Below are positions 1-7,684 of a DNA stretch of 40,987 nt, piece after piece. Made by a program: the position numbers and the translations under genes. Each line of letters opens with the position of its first letter. Position 1 is the first letter of the stretch. Where the stretch lies: positions 1 through 40,987 of the forward strand of contig JAMCRR010000125.1 of assembly GCA_023381565.1 (NCBI GenBank). The letters are read 5' to 3'. Under the pieces are notes generated by a model, which worked only from the letters and a program-made list of their open reading frames with translations, ran no database searches and had not been told where the DNA came from. The DNA comes from Chloroflexota bacterium. Lineage in GTDB: Bacteria > Chloroflexota > Anaerolineae > Anaerolineales > Anaerolineaceae.

Positions 1-263
1 ATTCTAATAAAACCATCCGCGGTGATGCCGAGCGCTTGATCACCCTGGCGCGGAACAGCAGCAATGCGAGCGAGATCGAGAAAGTCAATGCTCGCCGCCT
101 GGCTGCCGCACGACTGAGCGACGCCGAAATCGTCAAGAAACTGTTCGACGACATCGGACCCCGGTTCGCCGACCGGAAGGGGGGGTATACGCGTATGTTA
201 AAGGTTGGTCCTCGGTTGGGCGATGCCGCCGAGATGGTTTTATTAGAATTGGTTGAGGAATAA
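1..263 (+). CDS. rplQ: 50S ribosomal protein L17, C-terminal part (5' end cut by window edge)
   Basis: L17 is a large-subunit ribosomal protein near the peptide exit tunnel. The frame is open from base 3 to the TAA at 261-263 and encodes 86 residues, about the last three quarters of a normal L17. The family pattern is visible: an ITLAR segment, then LFDDIGPRFADRKGGYTR and a MLKVGPRLGDAAEMV-type ending. A TTG at 36 lies inside conserved sequence and is not the true start, which is outside the window. Its position directly before truA, rplM and rpsI is the conserved order seen after rpoA in many bacteria. The identification is secure; only the N-terminus is missing. Confidence 0.93.
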   Translation, partial: SNKTIRGDAERLITLARNSSNASEIEKVNARRLAAARLSDAEIVKKLFDDIGPRFADRKGGYTRMLKVGPRLGDAAEMVLLELVEE

Positions 264-316
264 CCCCGGCAAGCGTTCTGGGGCAGACCCATCCGGCCTA
301 AAGAGCCCGGAGTGGA

Positions 317-1111
317 ATGGCACGTTACCAGCTTATCCTTGCTTATGATGGCACCCAGTTCCAGGGGTTCCAGCGCCAGGCGTATACCCGCACGGTGCAG
401 GGAGTGGTGGAAGCTGCCCTCAGGCAGCTCTCCTGGGAAGGCCGCTCAATTTTGTCGGCAGGCAGGACCGATACCGGCGTGCACGCCGTTGGGCAGGTGG
501 CCGCATTCGATCTCGATTGGCGCCACCCGCTGCCGGAGCTGCAGAATGCCTTGAACGCCCTCCTACCGCTCGATGTCGCCGTTCGTGAGGTGCGCGAGGC
601 AGCGGCGGATTTTCATCCTCGCTACGACGCGCTGGCCCGGCGCTACCGCTACCGCTGCTATTGCCAGGGAGTACGCGATCCTTTGCGCGAGCGAATTGCC
701 TGGAAGGTGTGGCCGGGGTTGGAAGGCGACACCCTGGTTGAGGCGGCCGGGCTGTTGCAGGGCAGCCACGATTTTTCTGCCTTCGGATCTCCGCCAAAGC
801 CTCACGGCAGCACCTTACGGACGGTCTATACTGCCGGTTGGATGCAGCAGGACAGCGGGTGGGTGTTCGAGATCCAGGGGAACGCCTTTTTGTACCACAT
901 GGTGCGGCGTCTGGTCTACTTGCAGGTGCTGATTGGACAGGAGAGATTGACCCTGTCCGATTTCCAGGCAGCGATCGACCGTCAGCAACCCCTGCCGCCC
1001 GGGTTGGCGCCTGCCCGAGGGTTGACTCTGGTTGAGGTGCTCTATCCGGCGCCTGAGCAAGAAGAACAGCAATCAAATTTTGTCGAGGGTTCCGTGAAAC
1101 CCTCCCCGTGA
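317..1111 (+). CDS. truA: tRNA pseudouridine(38-40) synthase TruA
   Basis: TruA isomerises uridines 38-40 in the anticodon arm of many tRNAs. The 264-residue product has the normal family length. The catalytic motif AGRTDTGVHA is at about residues 48-57, with Asp52 as the expected nucleophile. The N-terminal YDGTQFQGFQRQ and the C-terminal FLYHMVRR segment are also typical. The ATG at 317 follows a weak purine-rich stretch (GGAGTGGA). The stop at 1109-1111 is 15 bases before the preferred rplM start, so the two genes are almost certainly cotranscribed. The last 20 or so residues (E/Q/S rich) are a non-conserved tail. Confidence 0.95.
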   Translation: MARYQLILAYDGTQFQGFQRQAYTRTVQGVVEAALRQLSWEGRSILSAGRTDTGVHAVGQVAAFDLDWRHPLPELQNALNALLPLDVAVREVREAAADFHPRYDALARRYRYRCYCQGVRDPLRERIAWKVWPGLEGDTLVEAAGLLQGSHDFSAFGSPPKPHGSTLRTVYTAGWMQQDSGWVFEIQGNAFLYHMVRRLVYLQVLIGQERLTLSDFQAAIDRQQPLPPGLAPARGLTLVEVLYPAPEQEEQQSNFVEGSVKPSP

Positions 1112-1126
1112 GTGGAGAAAACAACC

Positions 1127-1552
1127 GTGGACAAGACATACGTCCTTAAAGGCCAACAAACACATGAATGGATCCTGGTGGATGCCAGCGATCAGACTCT
1201 GGGCCGTTTGGCCACCCAGATTGCCAGCTATTTATTGGGCAAACACAAGCCGACGTTTACCCCAGGAGTGAACATGGGGGATTACGTCGTCGTCGTGAAT
1301 GCCAGCCGCATCCATGTGACCGGGAGACGGTTGGATACGAAGTTATACTATTCCCACTCCGGATACCCGGGGGGGTTGAAGTCGATTGGCTTGCGAGCGC
1401 AGCTTCTCAAGCGCCCAGACCGTGTGATTCGTGCGGCAGTGTGGGGCATGCTCCCTCACAACAAAATGGGCCGCCAGCTGATTAAGAAGCTGAAAGTATA
1501 TGGCGGGGCTGAACATCCCCACACAGCGCAGAACCCGCAAATGGTTGCATAA
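1127..1552 (+). CDS. rplM: 50S ribosomal protein L13
   Basis: L13 is an early-assembly protein of the large subunit. The product has the family signatures: [15 protein letters not shown] near the N-terminus, [18 protein letters not shown] and the C-terminal [12 protein letters not shown] block. Two in-frame GTG starts exist, at 1112 and 1127. I prefer 1127 (141 residues) because GGAG at 1114-1117 then sits nine bases upstream as an SD, whereas 1112 has no SD and would put that SD inside the gene. The gene is followed 15 bases later by rpsI, the usual partner. Confidence 0.94.
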   Translation: MDKTYVLKGQQTHEWILVDASDQTLGRLATQIASYLLGKHKPTFTPGVNMGDYVVVVNASRIHVTGRRLDTKLYYSHSGYPGGLKSIGLRAQLLKRPDRVIRAAVWGMLPHNKMGRQLIKKLKVYGGAEHPHTAQNPQMVA

Positions 1553-1567
1553 AGGAGCAGCAGAAAT

Positions 1568-1963
1568 ATGTCAGTCCAATATTTTGAAGGTGTCGGTCGC
1601 CGTAAAGAGGCGATTGCACGTGTCCGGATTATGAACGGCAATGGGCGTTTTATCGTCAACCAAAAAACGATCGAAGCCTATTTTGGCCGCACCGGTGACA
1701 AGGAATCCATTCTGTCGCCCCTGGCTGCAGTTGGGCAAGACGCGGCAACCTTTGATATCACCGTGGTAGTTAAGGGCGGTGGGGTGACCGGGCAAACTGA
1801 ATCCGTGCGCCTGGGATTGGCCCGTGCGCTGACGAAAATGAACCCCGATTTTGGCCTGGTGATGCGCAAACAGGGCTTTATGACGCGTGATCCGCGGGTG
1901 AAAGAGCGCAAGAAGCCCGGCCTCAAGCGTGCTCGTAAGGCGCCGACCTACACGAAGCGTTAG
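1568..1963 (+). CDS. rpsI: 30S ribosomal protein S9
   Basis: S9 is a small-subunit protein whose basic C-terminal tail reaches the P-site tRNA. The 131-residue product starts with the typical GVGRRKEAIARVR segment and ends with the diagnostic KKPGLKRARKAPTYTKR tail, whose last Lys-Arg contacts tRNA. AAGGAG (1553-1557 region) gives a clear SD for the ATG at 1568. This is the last gene of the rplQ-truA-rplM-rpsI run; about 200 bases separate it from the next gene. Confidence 0.96.
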   Translation: MSVQYFEGVGRRKEAIARVRIMNGNGRFIVNQKTIEAYFGRTGDKESILSPLAAVGQDAATFDITVVVKGGGVTGQTESVRLGLARALTKMNPDFGLVMRKQGFMTRDPRVKERKKPGLKRARKAPTYTKR

Positions 1964-2060
1964 AATTTACTCATTCATCAAACCCGGGTCCGGTTTACCC
2001 CCTGCGAAGGGCGGCGAATCGGACATACCGGGAAATTCACAGACGCGGCTTGCCCAACCG

Positions 2061-2096
2061 TGAGGATCGGAATGAGGAACGTCTTGGCGATCCTCA
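2061..2096 (+). other. Perfect 9-bp inverted repeat between rpsI and mazG
   Basis: TGAGGATCG at 2061-2069 is repeated as its exact reverse complement at 2088-2096, with 18 bases between. In RNA this could form a stem-loop in the rpsI-mazG intergenic region. No T-run follows, so it is not a convincing intrinsic terminator. It could be a transcript-end or processing structure, or a protein-binding site. Confidence 0.4.
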
Positions 2097-2161
2097 GACC
2101 CTCCCTTCAGAAATTGACCGGCAAGGCGCGTCTGGGTCGTTAATAAGTGGAGAAAGATCGC

Positions 2162-3649
2162 ATGGACCAGAATCCTGGTTCGCTGGTGGAGAAGGGTGGG
2201 ATCACGCTCCTGGGTTTGGGGCCCGGAAGCGCCGGGATGCTCACCCGGGAAGCGCGTAAATGGATGCAGGGGGTTGATGAGATCTATTTACGAAGCGAGC
2301 ATAAGCTCCCACCAGGGATAGTTCCCAAAAATATGCGCATAGGCGTTCTTCGCCCCATGTCTGGGCAAAAAGATGCGCAGGATGAAAACCAGGCGGAGAC
2401 CCTGGATCGTTTACTCGAGCTGGGGAGACGCATTCAGGGGGTGACCCTGGCGTTGCCGGGCGACCCCTTCGAATCTACGCTGGCTGCGGCGGCCATTCGC
2501 CGGGCGAGCGTGGCGGGGGTGCCCTGCCGGGTGATTCCGGGTGTAGGTCGAATGGCGCCTGCCCTGGCAGCTGCCGGTTTGTCGGTAAGCCCACACGCTG
2601 TGCTCGTAGAAGGCACTGAGCTGGTTGACCGCCACAGCCCGTCTTTCCCACCGGATGGGCCGGTGGTGATTGCCGGGTTGGAATCTAGTGGAATGCTCGG
2701 CAAGGTGAAGACTATCCTGAGCAATTCCTATCCATCTCAACATCCGCTGAAATGGATTGTCTTTCCCGGTGGATCTAACCAAAAAGTAACCGATCTCACT
2801 CTGGATACGCTCGACCAGCAGGTCGCCCCCGATGGGTTTGCCGTCCTGGTTGTTCCCCCGTTGGCTGGAGGAACTTCTCTAGAAGCCTTCCAGGAAATTA
2901 TCGCTCATCTGCGCGCTCCAGATGGCTGCCCGTGGGACCGCCAGCAGACACACCTTTCGCTGCGCACGCACCTTCTCGAGGAGACCTACGAAGCGCTCGA
3001 AGCCCTCGACTCAGGTAACCAGAAAGACATGGTTGAGGAGTTCGGCGACCTTCTACTGCAGATTGTGCTGCATGCGCAGATCGCTTATGAAGCAGGGGAA
3101 TTCAATATGGCGGATATCCTGGAAGGGGTCTACACCAAGATCGTCCGCCGACACCCACACGTATTCGGCGATACTCAGGTGGAGGGGGTGAAGGGAGTGC
3201 TCCAGAATTGGGAGAAGCTCAAAGCCGCCGAGCGTGAACAGAATGGGGATGACAATGGCAAAAAAGGCTTGCTGGATGGAGTGCCGCGCCTGTTCCCTGC
3301 TCTGGCGCAATCTCAAGAGCTGCAGGATCGGGCCGCGAGGGTAGGGTTCGACTGGCCGGACATTCAAGGTGTGCTGGATAAAGTTCGAGAAGAGATCGAC
3401 GAGGTGCGCCAGGCCACAAATGATGAGGCTCTGGCTGATGAAATCGGCGACCTCCTCTTTGCCCTGGTTAACCTGGCGCGTTGGAAGAAAGTGGATGCAG
3501 AAAGCGCTTTGCGCAAAATGAATGCTCGCTTTCGTTTCCGCTTTGGTTATATCGAACGTACAGCTGAAGAGCAAGGCCGCGAAGCGCGAGACCTGACCCT
3601 CGAAGAGATGGATGCTCTTTGGGAAGAAGCCAAAAAGCAGGAAAGCTAG
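2162..3649 (+). CDS. mazG: MazG nucleoside triphosphate pyrophosphohydrolase with N-terminal tetrapyrrole-methylase-like domain
   Basis: MazG hydrolyses nucleoside triphosphates to monophosphate and pyrophosphate, a house-cleaning role. The protein (495 residues) has the YabN-type two-part layout. Residues about 15-225 resemble an SAM-dependent tetrapyrrole methylase (GLGPGSAGMLT near the start, LALPGDPF later). The C-terminal half is a MazG pair: LRAPDGCPWDRQQTH, then EETYEALEAL and VEEFGDLLLQ, which give the EExxE...EExxD metal-binding pattern. A second, weaker MazG repeat follows. I chose ATG 2162 over the in-frame GTG 2147 because GGAG at 2149-2152 lies nine bases upstream of the ATG. The substrate of the methylase-like domain is unknown and it may be non-catalytic. 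Confidence 0.9.
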   Translation: MDQNPGSLVEKGGITLLGLGPGSAGMLTREARKWMQGVDEIYLRSEHKLPPGIVPKNMRIGVLRPMSGQKDAQDENQAETLDRLLELGRRIQGVTLALPGDPFESTLAAAAIRRASVAGVPCRVIPGVGRMAPALAAAGLSVSPHAVLVEGTELVDRHSPSFPPDGPVVIAGLESSGMLGKVKTILSNSYPSQHPLKWIVFPGGSNQKVTDLTLDTLDQQVAPDGFAVLVVPPLAGGTSLEAFQEIIAHLRAPDGCPWDRQQTHLSLRTHLLEETYEALEALDSGNQKDMVEEFGDLLLQIVLHAQIAYEAGEFNMADILEGVYTKIVRRHPHVFGDTQVEGVKGVLQNWEKLKAAEREQNGDDNGKKGLLDGVPRLFPALAQSQELQDRAARVGFDWPDIQGVLDKVREEIDEVRQATNDEALADEIGDLLFALVNLARWKKVDAESALRKMNARFRFRFGYIERTAEEQGREARDLTLEEMDALWEEAKKQES

Positions 3650-3661
3650 AGCTGCTCGAGA

Positions 3662-5032
3662 TTAAAGCGGCTCGAAATGGGCCGTGAAATGCCTGAGCAG
3701 AGGCGGGGAGTAGGTGATGCGGTAGCCTCGCAGAGTTTCTTTCTTTTCGCCCAGCTCACCCAAAACGCTGGCGACATAATCCATGTGGCTCTGCGTGTAA
3801 ACCCGCCGGGGAATAGCCAGCCTCACCAGCTCTAGCTCGGGGTAGAGCATTTCGTGGCTGTCGGGATCCTCGTGGGCGAACATCACCGACCCGATTTCAA
3901 CCGAGCGGATGCCCCCCTGCAGGTACAGCTCCGCGGCCAGCGCCTGTCCAGGAAACTCGCCGTGGGGAATATGGGGCAGAAGATGCCCGGCATCTACGTA
4001 AATGGCGTGACCGCCGGAGGGTTCGATAATGGGGATATTGGCGTCGAGCAGTTTTTGCGCCAGGTAAGCTGTTTGAGATAACCGATAAGCCAGGTAAGCC
4101 TCGTCGAGTCCTTCAACCAATCCAACGGCGATTGCGTCCAGGTCGCGGCCAGCCAGACCGCCGTAAGTAGGAAACCCTTCCCGCAAGATCAGCTCGTTGC
4201 ATACTTTTTGATACAGGTCGCCGTCTCGCATCGCCAGGAAACCGCCGATGTTGACCAGGGCATCCTTCTTGGCGCTCATAAAGGCGCCATCGGCCAGGCT
4301 GAACATCTCGTGGGCAATCTCGAGCGTGCTTTTAACAGCGTAGCCTGGCTCGCGCAGCTTGATGAAGTAAGCATTTTCCGCGTACCGGCAGGCATCGATA
4401 AAGAAGGGAATGCCGTATTCGTGGTAAACCTCTGACACACTGCGGATGTTCTCCATGGAGACTGGCTGCCCGCCCCCTGCATTGTTGGTGACGGTCAGAG
4501 CGCCAAAGGGGATGTTCTGGGAACCAATACGCTCAATGAATAAACGCAATTTTGATACGTCCATATTCCCTTTAAAAGGGTGCTGGAGGGTTGGGTGGAA
4601 AGCTTCCTCGATGACCAGGTTCTCCGGACGGCCGCCACGAGCGCGTATATTGGCTTCGGTAGTGTCGAAATGCATGTTGGATGGCACGTACCCGCCGGGT
4701 TTCATCAAGACAGCACACAGGATATTCTCGGCAGCCCGACCCTGGTGCGTGGGGACGAAATGCTCGAAGCCGAAGATCTTCTGCATGACATCTGCCAGGT
4801 GGTAGAACGAACGCGCCCCGGCGTAAGATTCGTCTCCTTCCAGCATGGCGCCCCATTGCGCCTGGCTCATCGCCCCGGTACCCGAATCGGTGAGCAGATC
4901 GATAAAGACATCCTCGGCGCGCAGGGCAAACAGGTTGTATCCGGCGAGGCGCATGGCAGCCTGCCTTTGCTCGTGCTCGACCAGCCGGATCGGCTCGACC
5001 ATCTTGATGCGGAATGGTTCAACGGGGTGCAT
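3662..5032 (-). CDS. tnaA: Tryptophanase (beta-eliminating lyase family)
   Basis: This PLP enzyme splits L-tryptophan into indole, pyruvate and ammonia. Family signatures include HPVEPFRIK at the start, FIDLLTDSGTGAM, PTHQGRAAEN, the PLP-lysine region MSAKKDALVNIGG, and LRHFTAHFEPL at the end. Compared with the related tyrosine phenol-lyase (from memory), the segment IRSVEIGS has Ile where the lyase has its phenol-binding Arg, and FDTT replaces FTTT. Both point to tryptophanase. The start is set at ATG 5032 (456 residues), which has AGGAGG 11 bases upstream and begins like known homologues; an in-frame ATG at 5080 would add 16 poorly conserved residues. No tnaC-like Trp leader or tryptophan permease is seen nearby. 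The gene converges on mazG with a 12-base gap. Confidence 0.88.
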   Translation of the reverse strand: MHPVEPFRIKMVEPIRLVEHEQRQAAMRLAGYNLFALRAEDVFIDLLTDSGTGAMSQAQWGAMLEGDESYAGARSFYHLADVMQKIFGFEHFVPTHQGRAAENILCAVLMKPGGYVPSNMHFDTTEANIRARGGRPENLVIEEAFHPTLQHPFKGNMDVSKLRLFIERIGSQNIPFGALTVTNNAGGGQPVSMENIRSVSEVYHEYGIPFFIDACRYAENAYFIKLREPGYAVKSTLEIAHEMFSLADGAFMSAKKDALVNIGGFLAMRDGDLYQKVCNELILREGFPTYGGLAGRDLDAIAVGLVEGLDEAYLAYRLSQTAYLAQKLLDANIPIIEPSGGHAIYVDAGHLLPHIPHGEFPGQALAAELYLQGGIRSVEIGSVMFAHEDPDSHEMLYPELELVRLAIPRRVYTQSHMDYVASVLGELGEKKETLRGYRITYSPPLLRHFTAHFEPL

Positions 5033-5242
5033 AACGCTGGTTTCCTCCTCTTGGCTGATGATAGATTGATCAAGAACCATACACGAACACGCTATAAATT
5101 AGTTTAGCATGCTTTTCCGGAAGAAGGGCCGAGTGGAGAGAACGAATGCCTGATTCTTGCCACCTACGTAAGGCTAGCAGGTCAATTGCACCCCCGATGT
5201 GGTTGGAGAAGTCAAAATAATAATCGTTATATTCCGGGTGGT

Positions 5243-5605
5243 TCAACAGGTGATATGGAATAAACCGATTGCTTTGCCCTGAGCCTCATTCCACAGCTTG
5301 ATCGCTTTGTCCGTCCTGGTGAGCACCGCCTCGACTTTTTTCTCTTTCAAATATCGCTTGGCTTCATCAGAAAGGCGAACCTGATCGCTCTGCCCTGACC
5401 CGATGATCAATATCTCGACGCCTTCCTCGTAAACATACTCCGCTTCAGCAAGCGAGATGACGTGTGAGGTGCCGTAGATTTCTTTCGACAGCTTCTTTTT
5501 CCGTTTGCTGACGGTGCCGTCCAGCCGGATGAGGATATCGTGTGAATACTCTTCGCCTGCAACGGTAATCGATCCGAAAGAGGTCGAGTTGATGTGAGGT
5601 TTCAT
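5243..5605 (-). CDS. MTH938/NDUFAF3-like domain protein
   Basis: A 120-residue protein of the Mth938 (DUF498) fold, whose eukaryotic relatives (NDUFAF3) help assemble complex I. The bacterial and archaeal biochemical role is not established. Supporting motifs are TSFGSITVAGEEYSHDI, KRKKKLSKEIYGTSH, VEILIIGSGQSD and an ending near GLFHITC. Its ATG at 5605 immediately follows the TGA of the upstream gene (TGAATG on the minus strand), so translation is probably coupled; no independent SD stands out. The link to complex I is intriguing because nuo genes lie 3 kb away, but that is only context. Confidence 0.8.
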   Translation of the reverse strand: MKPHINSTSFGSITVAGEEYSHDILIRLDGTVSKRKKKLSKEIYGTSHVISLAEAEYVYEEGVEILIIGSGQSDQVRLSDEAKRYLKEKKVEAVLTRTDKAIKLWNEAQGKAIGLFHITC

Positions 5606-5911
5606 TCACAGACCGGTGTCTACGCTCGAAGGCTCTTCAGGAATGATCAGGCGGCTCTCAGGTACAGGGACTTTGTACACCACGTCGCCTTTACGCACGC
5701 GCTGCAGCACTTTGAGGGCAACTTCCATCCCTGAGCCGACCTTTTGCACCGTGTGGTGCTCGATCTCCATCGACTTGACGCGCTGGCTGAAATCGGTGTT
5801 ACGTCCCAGGATGTGGACGTAATCTCCAGTATTGATTTCACCGGAGAGATCCAGCACGGCCACGCTGAGATGGTTGTAATAATGGGTAACCTTGCCAATG
5901 CGGATTTCCAT
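5606..5911 (-). CDS. Small translation-factor-like protein (EF-Tu domain 2-like beta barrel)
   Basis: A stand-alone beta-barrel resembling domain 2 of translational GTPases; no GTPase domain is present. The pattern IGKVTHYYNHLSVAVLDLSG, then GDYVHILG, DFSQRVKSMEIEH and RKGDVVYKV is typical of the 'translation elongation factor-like' small proteins often found near U32 peptidases. Function is unknown. Three in-frame starts exist; ATG 5909-5911 (101 residues) is chosen because GGGAGG lies eight bases upstream. The ATG at 5917 would be almost inside that SD, and 5956 has none. A good promoter is present at 5987-6015. Confidence 0.78.
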   Translation of the reverse strand: MEIRIGKVTHYYNHLSVAVLDLSGEINTGDYVHILGRNTDFSQRVKSMEIEHHTVQKVGSGMEVALKVLQRVRKGDVVYKVPVPESRLIIPEEPSSVDTGL

Positions 5912-5986
5912 AACCATACCCTCCCGGCTGGAAAATCGCAAATTAGATGAAATCAACTGTTTTGTTCGGATCGATGCTTTAGTTAC

Positions 5987-6015
5987 AGTGTAGCGGATTC
6001 ATCAACAAATTTCAA
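5987..6015 (-). promoter_or_regulatory. Sigma-70-type promoter for the 5911-5243 gene pair
   Basis: On the minus strand, TTGAAA (6015-6010), a 17-base spacer and TACACT (5992-5987) lie about 75 bases upstream of the ATG at 5911. The boxes match 5/6 and 4/6 of the consensus at ideal spacing. No transcription data were available. Confidence 0.55.
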
Positions 6016-6101
6016 GCCTCGGCTGATTCCGCCGTTCTATTCCCGAACATTCTCGATCCGGAATTGGTCTATTTATTCGTGGATGGTGTCCTTAGTAGAC
6101 T

Positions 6102-6130
6102 CTGACTCAATGATTCTCGATCGATATAAT
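6102..6130 (+). promoter_or_regulatory. Candidate promoter ahead of the truncated gene at 6164
   Basis: CTGACT (6102-6107), a 17-base spacer and a perfect TATAAT (6125-6130) precede the ATG at 6164 by 33 bases. The -35 is a 4/6 match. It suggests the relic gene still has, or had, its own promoter. Confidence 0.4.
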
Positions 6131-6163
6131 ATCTTTGAAGTCGATAAACTTCTATAGCGATTA

Positions 6164-6451
6164 ATGGAATCAACCGCATCCTACATGCAAAGAGACAGGC
6201 TCTCTTCAAGCGAAAAGCTCTTGGAGCTCTGGTTTGCGCCTAAATCCTTCGAAAGCACAAATATCTATAAACGCCTGGTAGTACGGTCCATCAAGCGTTA
6301 CATGCCGAGGGGTGGCGGCTATTTTATCCAAAGGTTTGGGGTTCGCCTTGTCAACGTCCAGGGCAATTTAGATTCGAGGATCCATTTCGAGCAGCTCACT
6401 TTAAGTCAGGCTGGCAAATCATCTAACAGCTTTCTCATCTTCAGGCGATAA
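6164..6451 (+). pseudogene. Truncated gene relic, N-terminal part of a small membrane-associated protein family
   Basis: The first 75 or so codons read like a real protein (LELWFAPKSFES, YKRLVVRSIKRYMPRGGGYF, GNLDSRIHFEQLT). They vaguely recall the N-terminal part of glycosyl-diaponeurosporenoate acyltransferase-like proteins, from memory and uncertain. The frame then runs into the 3' end of the opposite-strand regulator gene (6406-6451), giving a non-homologous tail rich in Ser and Phe. No hydrophobic membrane segments follow, so the C-terminal half appears to be lost. A promoter-like TATAAT at 6125 and a weak start context are present. It is either a pseudogene or a short unannotated protein. 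Confidence 0.4.
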
Positions 6452-6732
6452 GTCTGGAAAGCCGTACGGCCTTGCGCGGTGAGGCGTAGCATCGTATTCG
6501 GTCGTTTCCCCTTGAAGGATTTCTCCACTTCAATGTAACCGGCTTCTTCCAGCTTGCTCATGTGTGCCGAAAGGTTGCCCCAGGTAATCCCGGTCTGGTT
6601 CATCACAAAGGTAAAATCGGCGCTGTCGATGACATAGAGCACTGCGATGATCATCAGGCGCGCCGGTTCGTGTACTATGCGATCGATTTCGGCGAGATCG
6701 GACAGATCGGAGCTGGGTAGCACATCATTCAT
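6406..6732 (-). CDS. Winged-helix transcriptional regulator (MarR/ArsR-like single domain)
   Basis: A 108-residue one-domain DNA-binding protein. Helices and wing fit the winged-helix pattern: HEPARLMIIAVLYV, then FVMNQTGITWGNLSAHMSKLEEAGYIEVEK (recognition helix region) and the wing NTMLRLTAQGRTAFQ. No separate ligand or metal-binding domain is visible. ATG 6732 overlaps the TGA of the upstream membrane-protein gene by four bases (ATGA), so the two genes form a tight operon and are probably coupled; the longer open frame further upstream is only a shadow of that gene. The palindrome over the operon promoter (7405-7429) is the obvious candidate target, implying autoregulation. Confidence 0.85.
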   Translation of the reverse strand: MNDVLPSSDLSDLAEIDRIVHEPARLMIIAVLYVIDSADFTFVMNQTGITWGNLSAHMSKLEEAGYIEVEKSFKGKRPNTMLRLTAQGRTAFQTYRLKMRKLLDDLPA

Positions 6733-7382
6733 AGCTGGCCCTCGGCTGGCGGTAATGGATGTTGGATTAAAAACCGGATGAAGACGACGATCCCGGGAAT
6801 AAGGATCAGCATGCCGGCAATAACTAAATAGACAGGTTCGTGGAACCAGACCAATGAAAAGACCGCCAGCGAAGCGATGAAGGCAATATAGTAACCGCGC
6901 AGGAAATCCATAAAGTATGAGATCATGACCATGCTGGGGCCGACGAACAAGGCGCTGATGGCGGCGACGATTAATCGCTCGAAGTCGGGGTTGATCTGGG
7001 ACAGGCCCAGGCTTATCGCCCATTGTGGGTTTCTCAACAGGAGACTCGTTCCCACTACGATGGCAACCTGCACGAGTATGATCCCGGCCATGACAAGAAA
7101 CAAGATCATTTTACGTCGCTGCCTGCGAGGGCCAAATTTAACCCGACCCAGGCGGGGAGTAGTGATATATTTCCTGCCACCCTGAAAGAGTAGGGACAAT
7201 ACAACTAATCCAATCATGTAGAGGACAAACCGGGAGAATTGATAGGTTTCACCCCCTGTTGAAACCGCCAGGATTGTCATGCATAACACGACACCGCCGA
7301 AGTAGATGTCATAAAGGCCATCCTGGTGTTCGGCACGGAATGCTCTCTTTTCGATATCTTTTAGATCGAGCGAGTCAGACAT
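6729..7382 (-). CDS. Integral membrane protein of unknown function, paired with the winged-helix regulator
   Basis: A 217-residue protein with about six hydrophobic segments in pairs, separated by a basic cytoplasmic-looking loop (RVKFGPRRQRRK). The N-terminus has a charged amphipathic stretch (LDLKDIEKRAFRAEHQDGLYD) before the first membrane helix. I do not recognise a named family with a known function. ATG 7382 has an AAAGGA-type SD. The pairing of a membrane protein with a small winged-helix regulator is common in bacteria; the membrane protein may sense something or modulate the regulator, but that is inference. Confidence 0.8.
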   Translation of the reverse strand: MSDSLDLKDIEKRAFRAEHQDGLYDIYFGGVVLCMTILAVSTGGETYQFSRFVLYMIGLVVLSLLFQGGRKYITTPRLGRVKFGPRRQRRKMILFLVMAGIILVQVAIVVGTSLLLRNPQWAISLGLSQINPDFERLIVAAISALFVGPSMVMISYFMDFLRGYYIAFIASLAVFSLVWFHEPVYLVIAGMLILIPGIVVFIRFLIQHPLPPAEGQL

Positions 7383-7404
7383 GGCAATTGTCCTTTGCTT
7401 GAAC

Positions 7405-7429
7405 TATATCTTTGTGATACAAAGTTATA
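7405..7429. promoter_or_regulatory. Palindromic operator candidate of the regulator operon
   Basis: The 25-base element reads TATA-t-CTTTGT-GAT-ACAAAG-t-TATA: ten of eleven arm positions pair across a 3-base centre. It begins three bases downstream of the -10 box of the 7382-6406 operon, on the expected transcription start. This is a classic position for an autorepressor, most simply the winged-helix protein encoded in the same operon. Confidence 0.6.
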
Positions 7430-7432
7430 TAC

Positions 7433-7461
7433 ATTATAAAGTAATTTTACAGTAAAGTCAA
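7433..7461 (-). promoter_or_regulatory. Strong sigma-70-type promoter of the membrane protein/regulator operon
   Basis: On the minus strand TTGACT (7461-7456), exactly 17 bases, then TATAAT (7438-7433). Boxes match 5/6 and 6/6. The initiation point falls inside the palindrome at 7405-7429. The remaining part of this 302-base intergenic region (7462-7684) holds no gene or promoter I can support beyond a very short ORF at 7600-7635. Confidence 0.72.
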
Positions 7462-7684
7462 GTAGCAATTTAGCCATCTGGTACTCTCTAGTGTTAATGT
7501 GGAAACCGCTGTGGTATATTTACAAAGTCTTGTTCGTTGAACGGACGATTCTGAATGTGATTTCCCATCAACCCTCACAAATTGGGGTACGGGTAGAAAA
7601 TGAGTGAACCTAACAGGGATTCCAAAGACGAATAATTCCTGCGAAGCTGGCCTTTTACCATAATTGCGAATACTTCATTTCCCG

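Noticed and set aside
3662..5032. Tyrosine phenol-lyase instead of tryptophanase
   Set aside because: Overall similarity is high, but the residue equivalent to the phenol-binding Arg is Ile (SVEIG) and FDTT replaces FTTT, which fits tryptophanase.
5081..5242. Possible tnaC-type leader upstream of tryptophanase
   Set aside because: No short ORF with a Trp codon and SD, and no clear terminator or rut-like structure was found; promoter elements there are also weak.
7600..7635. Eleven-codon ORF (MSEPNRDSKDE) upstream of the 7685 gene
   Set aside because: No clear SD, no regulatory hairpins or repeated codons, and no promoter at suitable distance. Too short to support.
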